This document shows, piece after piece, positions 60,143 through 64,000 of a DNA stretch of 64,000 bases (position 1 is the stretch's first letter; every line of letters begins with the position of its first letter). The stretch spans positions 186,001 through 250,000 of the forward strand of contig MTMD02000008.1 of NCBI GenBank assembly GCA_002010065.2, written 5' to 3'. The position numbers and the translations under genes are program-made. The DNA comes from Candidatus Pyrohabitans jungbluthii. Lineage in GTDB: Archaea > Hydrothermarchaeota > Hydrothermarchaeia > Hydrothermarchaeales > BMS3B. The notes under the pieces were generated by a model, which had not been told where the DNA came from, made no database searches, and saw only the letters and a list, made by a program, of their open reading frames with translations.

Positions 60143-61393
60143 TCAGAATTTTGGAAGTCTCGCAAGCTTCGCCCTGCTCGGCGTCAGCTCTTCTGCGATG
60201 CGTATAAGCTCGTTGAGCTTTGCTATTCTCTCTCCGCCAATAACACCTGTCTTAATTATTGGGATATGGAAGGCAACCGCAAGGTGGGCTATGCTTTCGT
60301 CTGTGGTCTCGCCAGAGCGGTGAGAGATAACCGGGGTAAGCTTCTCGTTCTTTGCAAGGTTAATCGCCCTGAAGGTATCTGTGAGCGTGCCGCACTGGTT
60401 GGGCTTTATTAGTATCGCATTCGTAGAACCTTTTTCTATGCCCCGTCTGAGTCTATCCTCATTGGTAACGTACAAGTCATCGCCGCAGATAAGCGCCTTA
60501 ACGCGGGAGGTGAGCTGCGCGAAGGTTTCGAAATCCTCCTCCTGCACCGGGTCCTCAACGTAGTAGAGGTTGTAATCCTCTATTAAACCAGCGATGTAGT
60601 CCACCTGCTCCTCACTTGTTCGCTCCTTACCTTCGCGGGGATAAACGTAGCGCTGCTTCTTCTCATTCCAAAGCTGACTCGCGGCTACGTCAAGGCCAAT
60701 GCGGAGCTTAACCCCGGTCTCCTGGGCAACGCGGTCGCACACCTCGCTCAGCACGTTGAGCGCTTCCACATCGCCTATCGCCGGCGCCCACGCACCCTCG
60801 TCACCCTTACCGAGGGTTCCGCTGCTGCGCTTAACCAGCTCACCTTTAAGCTTCTTGTGGACCTCTGCGTTGGTGCATATCGCCTCTGCTATGTCGCGGG
60901 CTCCAATGGGGATGACGAGGAACTCCTGAATATCCGTGGCGTTGTTCGCATGGGCTCCACCTCCAATGACGTTACCCAGAGGATAGGGAAGCTCACAGGA
61001 AAAGTTGCCCCCCAGAAACTGGAAGAGGGGGATGCCATAAGAAGCAGCCGCCGCCTTAGCATTCGCCAGTGAGACTGCCACGGCGGTGTTTCCCCCTATA
61101 TTGGAAAAGTTCTCTGTGCCATCTATCTCGTGCAGCGTCTGATCTATCTCCTCCTGATTAATCGCATCCATGCCGCGAAGCTCAGGCGCAATTGTCTCCT
61201 CAACCTCTATTATCGCCTTCTCAATACCTCCCTCAGGAAAAGCCCTTGCCTCGTACTTGCCTGTGCTCGCCCCACTTGGAGCTGCACACCTCCCTACTGC
61301 GTAGTCGGTTATAACATCAACCTCAATCGTCCAGTTGCCCCGGGAATCTACAATTTTCCTGGCCTTAACATCTTCGATTATCGTGGGAATCAT
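60143..61393 (-). CDS. eno: Enolase
   Basis: Enolase converts 2-phosphoglycerate to phosphoenolpyruvate. The 416-residue protein has [27 protein letters not shown], the metal ligands in [17 protein letters not shown] and GDDLYVT, and the catalytic lysine in [13 protein letters not shown] followed by [10 protein letters not shown]. It overlaps rpoK by four bases (ATGA), in the standard archaeal order rpoN-rpoK-eno-S2. Confidence 0.96.
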   Translation of the reverse strand: MIPTIIEDVKARKIVDSRGNWTIEVDVITDYAVGRCAAPSGASTGKYEARAFPEGGIEKAIIEVEETIAPELRGMDAINQEEIDQTLHEIDGTENFSNIGGNTAVAVSLANAKAAAASYGIPLFQFLGGNFSCELPYPLGNVIGGGAHANNATDIQEFLVIPIGARDIAEAICTNAEVHKKLKGELVKRSSGTLGKGDEGAWAPAIGDVEALNVLSEVCDRVAQETGVKLRIGLDVAASQLWNEKKQRYVYPREGKERTSEEQVDYIAGLIEDYNLYYVEDPVQEEDFETFAQLTSRVKALICGDDLYVTNEDRLRRGIEKGSTNAILIKPNQCGTLTDTFRAINLAKNEKLTPVISHRSGETTDESIAHLAVAFHIPIIKTGVIGGERIAKLNELIRIAEELTPSRAKLARLPKF

Positions 61394-61593
61394 TCCTCTT
61401 CACCCAGCAGTTTCTTCTCGGGCATTCGCCTGCGCACGCTTATGGGTATCACTCCCTTCTCCAGCTCCTTGATCGCTATTATTATCGGATCCAGCATGTC
61501 CTCGGAGATCCTTATCAGAGGCGGAGCACCCATGGATAACTGCAGCGCTCTCGCGCCTATGATGCGGGCTTTCTCATACTTTGTGAGCTTCAC
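61390..61593 (-). CDS. rpoK: DNA-directed RNA polymerase subunit K (Rpb6-like)
   Basis: A 67-residue polymerase subunit with [26 protein letters not shown] and [19 protein letters not shown]. It stabilises the clamp of the polymerase. It starts with GTG at 61593 behind GGAGG. tRNA-Pro lies between it and rpoN on the same strand. Confidence 0.95.
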   Translation of the reverse strand: MKLTKYEKARIIGARALQLSMGAPPLIRISEDMLDPIIIAIKELEKGVIPISVRRRMPEKKLLGEEE

Positions 61594-61629
61594 GCTTTTT
61601 CCTCCGTAGGCTTTTAGCGGAGAGGGGTA

Positions 61630-61704
61630 TGGGGCCGCTGAGATTTGAACTCAGGTCACCAGCACCCCAAGCTGGGAGGATAGTCCAGGCTACCCTACGG
61701 CCCC
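61630..61704 (-). tRNA. tRNA-Pro (anticodon GGG)
   Basis: The minus strand folds as a cloverleaf: acceptor GGGGCCG/CGGCCCC, anticodon stem CCAGC/GCTGG around loop TTGGGGT, T arm CTGAGTTCAAATCTCAG. Anticodon GGG reads proline. It is embedded in the rpoN-rpoK operon, and its first ten bases are also the last codons and stop of rpoN. Confidence 0.95.
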
Positions 61705-61898
61705 TTCTCCTCGAGTTTAATTACATCGTCGATGAAATCGCGGTGGCTGAGAAGCATCCTGCGGCAGCAGTATCGAGTAACCCCAAGGGAGTCGAGGACC
61801 TCCTTGGGGTCCTCGTTCTCCTCTACTCTGCGCTTGAACTCCTCGTACTTGTCGCCGATTACTGCTCCACAACTGAAGCATCTCACAGGTACTAACAC
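61695..61898 (-). CDS. rpoN: DNA-directed RNA polymerase subunit N (Rpb10-like)
   Basis: A 67-residue zinc-binding subunit: [22 protein letters not shown] and [20 protein letters not shown] carry the two cysteine pairs. It starts with GTG at 61898 behind GGTGATCCC. Its last codons GGG-CCG-TAG are shared with the 5' end of tRNA-Pro. Confidence 0.95.
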   Translation of the reverse strand: MLVPVRCFSCGAVIGDKYEEFKRRVEENEDPKEVLDSLGVTRYCCRRMLLSHRDFIDDVIKLEEKGP

Positions 61899-61902
61899 GG
61901 GA

Positions 61903-62301
61903 TCACCTGTAGGACTTCTGGAACCTTGCTCTTGCTCCTCGCCCGCCGTATTTCTTGGGCTCTGCCCTGCGAGCGTCGCCCTTGATAATCGTGCGGTCGT
62001 AGCTCATAAAGGCCTCCTTGAGCTTCATGTCGCCGGTGTACTCCACCAAACCACGACCTATCGCGGTGCGCACGGCTTCGGCTTGACCCATGAAGCCGCC
62101 GCCTCTAACGCTTACATCTATGTCCACAGTGTTTCTAACATCGCCAGCGAGCTCGAGTACCTCTATTATCTTCAGCCTTGCCATCTCCGGCTCAAGAATC
62201 TCCACAGGAATCTTATTTATCCTGACCCTACCCACTCCTGGCCTAATAGTGGCACGCGCTATGGCAGTTTTCCGCTTACCCACGCTGTGAACTATCTTCA
62301 T
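61903..62301 (-). CDS. rps9: 30S ribosomal protein S9
   Basis: The 132-residue S9 protein has [51 protein letters not shown] and a basic C-terminus ending [17 protein letters not shown], which reaches the decoding site. GAGGTGA precedes the ATG. It lies in the conserved L18e-L13-S9-rpoN order. Confidence 0.96.
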   Translation of the reverse strand: MKIVHSVGKRKTAIARATIRPGVGRVRINKIPVEILEPEMARLKIIEVLELAGDVRNTVDIDVSVRGGGFMGQAEAVRTAIGRGLVEYTGDMKLKEAFMSYDRTIIKGDARRAEPKKYGGRGARARFQKSYR

Positions 62302-62310
62302 TCAATCACC

Positions 62311-62742
62311 TCAAAATTTTGCACCAAGGTGCCTGCTCAGCTCCTCCAGGGTAACGTACTTGGGAATTCTGAGCTTTGTGTAGCTTGCATCTGGGAAGGT
62401 AATCTTCTCGGCATCCGCGTACTCTTCTGGCACGCCAACATAAACGCGAAGGCGCTTGAAGGCACGCCTGCCGCGCTCCTGCTTATACGGGAGCATTCCA
62501 CGCACCGCCCGCTTTAAAATCCTCTCCGGTCGGCGAGGGTAGTGCGGCCCATGGCGACGCGGATTAACTATGCTCTTCCTTTCCCTTCTCTCCTTATACT
62601 TAGCAAAAACACTCGCCCTGTTACCTGAAATTACCGCTTTCTCGGCATTAACCACCACTACCTCTTCGCCCTCAAGTAGGGCTTTCGCTACGTAGCTTGC
62701 CAGGCGACCCATTATTAAACCAGAAGCATCAACCACCTTCAT
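62311..62742 (-). CDS. rpl13: 50S ribosomal protein L13
   Basis: The 143-residue L13 protein has VVDASGLIMGRLASYVAKALLEGEEVVVVNAEKAVISGN, NPRRHGPHYPRRPERILKRAVRGMLPYK and RLRVYVGVPEEY. It is closely followed by S9 and preceded by L18e with four-base spacing. Confidence 0.96.
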   Translation of the reverse strand: MKVVDASGLIMGRLASYVAKALLEGEEVVVVNAEKAVISGNRASVFAKYKERRERKSIVNPRRHGPHYPRRPERILKRAVRGMLPYKQERGRRAFKRLRVYVGVPEEYADAEKITFPDASYTKLRIPKYVTLEELSRHLGAKF

Positions 62743-62746
62743 GTTA

Positions 62747-63109
62747 TCACTCCATAATCTTTACGTTAGAACCTTTGGGCATCTCCTGCATAAGCTCCCG
62801 CAGCGAGAGGCAGCGCCCTCCGGCAGCGGTTATCTTCTGCCTTGCCTTCTCTGAAAAAGCGAAGGCGGCGACGGTTACAGGGTGAGCGATTCTCCCTGCA
62901 CCGAGCACTTTGCCTGGTACAGCGACGATGTCGCCCTTCTGAGTGTACCTCGCAATCCGGCTTACATTGACCTCTGCACGGCGCGAGTTGGAGCGAGCCA
63001 ATCTCTCTGCGAGGTCGCGCCACACAGGTGAGCCTACTTCATGAGTCTTCTTTGCCAGGTCAACAATTATATTCCTGAGCACTGGGTTAGTGGTTCTGCT
63101 CATCTTCAT
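62747..63109 (-). CDS. rpl18e: 50S ribosomal protein L18e
   Basis: The 120-residue archaeal/eukaryotic L18 (L15-like fold) has TNPVLRNIIVDLAKKTHEVGSPVWRDLAERLARSNSRRAEVNVSRIARYTQKGD and VLGAGRIAHPVTVAAFAFSEKARQKI. I choose ATG at 63109 with GGAGG ten bases upstream over an earlier in-frame start. A TATA-like element at about 63144-63153 probably starts the operon here. Confidence 0.95.
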   Translation of the reverse strand: MKMSRTTNPVLRNIIVDLAKKTHEVGSPVWRDLAERLARSNSRRAEVNVSRIARYTQKGDIVAVPGKVLGAGRIAHPVTVAAFAFSEKARQKITAAGGRCLSLRELMQEMPKGSNVKIME

Positions 63110-63143
63110 AGATACTGTGCCTCCTTGCTGCACCGTTTGCAAG

Positions 63144-63153
63144 AATTATTATA
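63144..63153 (-). promoter_or_regulatory. TATA-like element of the L18e-L13-S9 operon
   Basis: CTATAATAATTC on the minus strand lies about 35-45 bases before the L18e ATG at 63109, giving a short leader that includes GGAGG. It is directly beside the tandem palindromes. Confidence 0.4.
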
Positions 63154-63164
63154 GGCCAAACTTC

Positions 63165-63260
63165 GTCACCCTATCGCCTATCGGCGAGACGGGTAACTTC
63201 GTCACCCTGAGCGCTGCTCAGGGTAACTTCGTCACTCCGGAAGCGGAGCTTCCGGGCAAC
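63165..63260. repeat. Three tandem palindromic units of the GTCAC-stem-GTAAC family (copies A, B, C)
   Basis: Unit A is 63165-63197 (stem TCGCC/GGCGA inside GTCACCC/GGGTAAC), unit B 63201-63227 (GTCACCCTGAGC/GCTCAGGGTAAC), unit C 63231-63260 (CCGGAAGC/GCTTCCGG). Each is separated by TTC, and TTC also precedes unit A. Outer arms keep a C-A mismatch, which gives all units the same direction. Stems differ in sequence but stay complementary. They sit in the gap between L18e and tRNA-Leu. Confidence 0.75.
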
Positions 63261-63284
63261 TGCATACAGTTTGACCATCAGATT

Positions 63285-63313
63285 GCGGTATTTTCGCTAG
63301 CGCTCAATACCGC
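63285..63313. repeat. Further hairpin beside the tandem units
   Basis: GCGGTATT (63285-63292) pairs with AATACCGC (63306-63313); inside is the smaller palindrome CGCTAGCG. It lacks the GTCAC/GTAAC arms, so it is a separate structure. Confidence 0.45.
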
Positions 63314-63367
63314 TATGTTTCCATAATGTTTTTCCTTCTATCCTTGTGGGGGGTTGGGTATACCTAA

Positions 63368-63391
63368 GGGAAGGGGGCTCTCCCCCTTCCC
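63368..63391 (-). terminator. Perfect 10-base-pair hairpin just after tRNA-Leu
   Basis: GGGAAGGGGG (63368-63377) and CCCCCTTCCC (63382-63391) form a GC-rich stem with a CTCT loop. It lies seven bases after the 3' end of tRNA-Leu and may stop transcription or help 3' processing. There is no long T run. Confidence 0.45.
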
Positions 63392-63397
63392 TGGATA

Positions 63398-63482
63398 TGC
63401 GGGGGAAGGGATTTGAACCCTCGCACCCACTTAGGGACAGGACCCTCAATCCTGCGCCTTTGTCCAACTCGGCCACCCCCGC
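63398..63482 (-). tRNA. tRNA-Leu (anticodon GAG)
   Basis: A class II tRNA with a long variable arm: acceptor GCGGGGG/CCCCCGC, anticodon stem CAGGA/TCCTG around loop TTGAGGG, variable arm after it (GTCCCTAAGTGGGTGC), T arm GAGGGTTCAAATCCCTT. Anticodon GAG reads CUC/CUU leucine codons. Discriminator A; CCA not encoded. It lies between rpoD and the L18e operon on the same strand. Confidence 0.95.
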
Positions 63483-63500
63483 ATAGTGACCGCAATATCT

Positions 63501-64000
63501 TTATAACAATGATACCATCTTCTCAGCTTTTTTGGAGATTTCCCTGCAAGCCTCGCGGAATATCTCCACCGCGGGTAGTGAGCCGTTGCTCTCGATGGTG
63601 AATATGAATCGCGTTGGGTCTCCTTTTACGTTTATAGCCTCTTCCTCACATGCCTGAGCGCACGCTCTGCACAGGGTGCATGCTTCGATGTCTTTAACCA
63701 CCACTTTGTTCTCCTCTATTGCCAAGATGTCGCGGGGGCAGGCTGCCACGCACTCGCCACAGGCGGTGCACTTGTCATTGACCTCAATCACGGGGTAGTA
63801 CTTGTAGCCTACTACGGCAGGCTGCCACTTGGCATGCTCCTTGCCTTTGCCCAGCACAGCCTCAGCCTCAAGTCTAAGCCGCTGACCCTTCCCCAGCTTC
63901 ACAATGGGGATGCCCTCTACAGGCGTAAGCTCCGGGTCAGGAGACTTCAAATCGTGAGAGTACACCACCTTAGGTCCCTCTTCCTCAAGGGTGAGCGTGA
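63501..64000 (-). CDS. rpoD: DNA-directed RNA polymerase subunit D, 3' part (cut by window end)
   Basis: RpoD (Rpb3-like) is the alpha-like assembly subunit. The frame is open to the window end, so the start lies outside. The visible part has GIPIVKLGKGQRLRLEAEAVLGKGKEHAKWQPA and an inserted ferredoxin-like domain with two full cluster motifs, CTACGECVAACP and CTLCRACAQACE, which should hold two [4Fe-4S] clusters as in some methanogens. The C-terminus is a dimer helix (EIFREACREISKKAEKMVSLL). In many archaea it is directly followed by L18e; here tRNA-Leu and repeats intervene. Confidence 0.94.
   Translation of the reverse strand, partial: TLTLEEEGPKVVYSHDLKSPDPELTPVEGIPIVKLGKGQRLRLEAEAVLGKGKEHAKWQPAVVGYKYYPVIEVNDKCTACGECVAACPRDILAIEENKVVVKDIEACTLCRACAQACEEEAINVKGDPTRFIFTIESNGSLPAVEIFREACREISKKAEKMVSLL

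Noticed and set aside
63165-63260. Tandem repeats resembling a short CRISPR array
   Set aside because: Only three units, each a different palindrome, separated by three bases. There are no unique spacers of 30-40 bases and no cas genes nearby.

Overview
This window is chromosomal DNA from an archaeon, most likely a euryarchaeon and possibly thermophilic. The evidence is an archaeal histone, sn-glycerol-1-phosphate dehydrogenase, RpoD with ferredoxin-type clusters, RpoN, RpoK, L44e, L18e, S27e, Nop10, aIF2-alpha, Spt5, SecE/Sec61-gamma and the archaeal-type D-aminoacyl-tRNA deacylase. Many genes have a TATA-like box about 25-29 bases before the start codon (leaderless), or a GGTGA/GGAGG Shine-Dalgarno site. 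I cannot name the genus from sequence alone. No rRNA, CRISPR array, intact transposase or prophage was seen. Three tRNAs (Thr-CGT, Pro-GGG, Leu-GAG) are present.

Layout. 1-5.5 kb: 3' part of a sensor histidine kinase, a cytochrome c maturation patch (CcmE of the CxxxY type, a membrane thioredoxin, a 22-residue Cys/His-rich leader ORF), small membrane proteins, a cytochrome b5-like protein and two methyltransferases. 5.5-9.5 kb: tRNA-Thr, RNase HII, a TrkA-N/DHH protein, a class V aminotransferase and a PAP2 protein. 9.8-15.3 kb: an operon reading leftward, unknown protein-ACT protein-hom-purS-purL-purQ. 15.3-21.8 kb: hypE, radical SAM protein, biotin ligase, cupin, biotin carboxylase, UPF0179 protein, egsA. 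21.8-28.9 kb: histidine kinase/response regulator pair, DUF63 protein, KaiC-like ATPase, the translation operon L44e-S27e-aIF2a-Nop10-PAC2, an HTH-V4R regulator and a PRC-barrel protein. 28.9-37.6 kb: RqcH with a coupled 44-residue membrane protein, an EMC6-like protein, then ftsZ-secE-spt5-L11-L1-L10-L12 and dtdA/HAD.

39.3-42.4 kb is an AT-rich accessory island unlike its surroundings. It holds a probable BECR-fold (RelE/barnase-like) nuclease domain fused to a membrane segment and a CARDB-like piece, possible immunity-type partners, a zinc-knuckle fragment, a TPR protein and a two-hairpin remnant resembling the right end of an IS200/IS605-type element. At least three genes in it are broken by single-base shifts in or beside A/T runs.

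42.4-50.2 kb returns to core genes: MidA and another methyltransferase, histone, two CBS proteins, Mut7-C RNase, zinc-ribbon protein, hisC-argD, UPF0282 protein. 50.2-58.6 kb is rich in envelope functions: cytochrome-b561-like DUF4079 protein, cupredoxin lipoprotein, HD protein, Clp-fold protease, membrane-anchored winged-helix protein, exported coiled-coil protein plus lipoprotein, rhomboid, a CPA2 antiporter with its RCK_C subunit, and a metallopeptidase. 58.6-64 kb: MEMO, S2, enolase, RpoK, tRNA-Pro, RpoN, S9, L13, L18e, then tRNA-Leu and RpoD (cut by the window end).

A family of short palindromic units (GTCAC..stem..GTAAC), three in tandem at 63165-63260 and single copies at 5598 and 44485, lies between genes and next to tRNAs. 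These units, the decayed island, the rpoN/tRNA-Pro overlap and several small genes (22, 44 and 46 residues) are the most notable observations.
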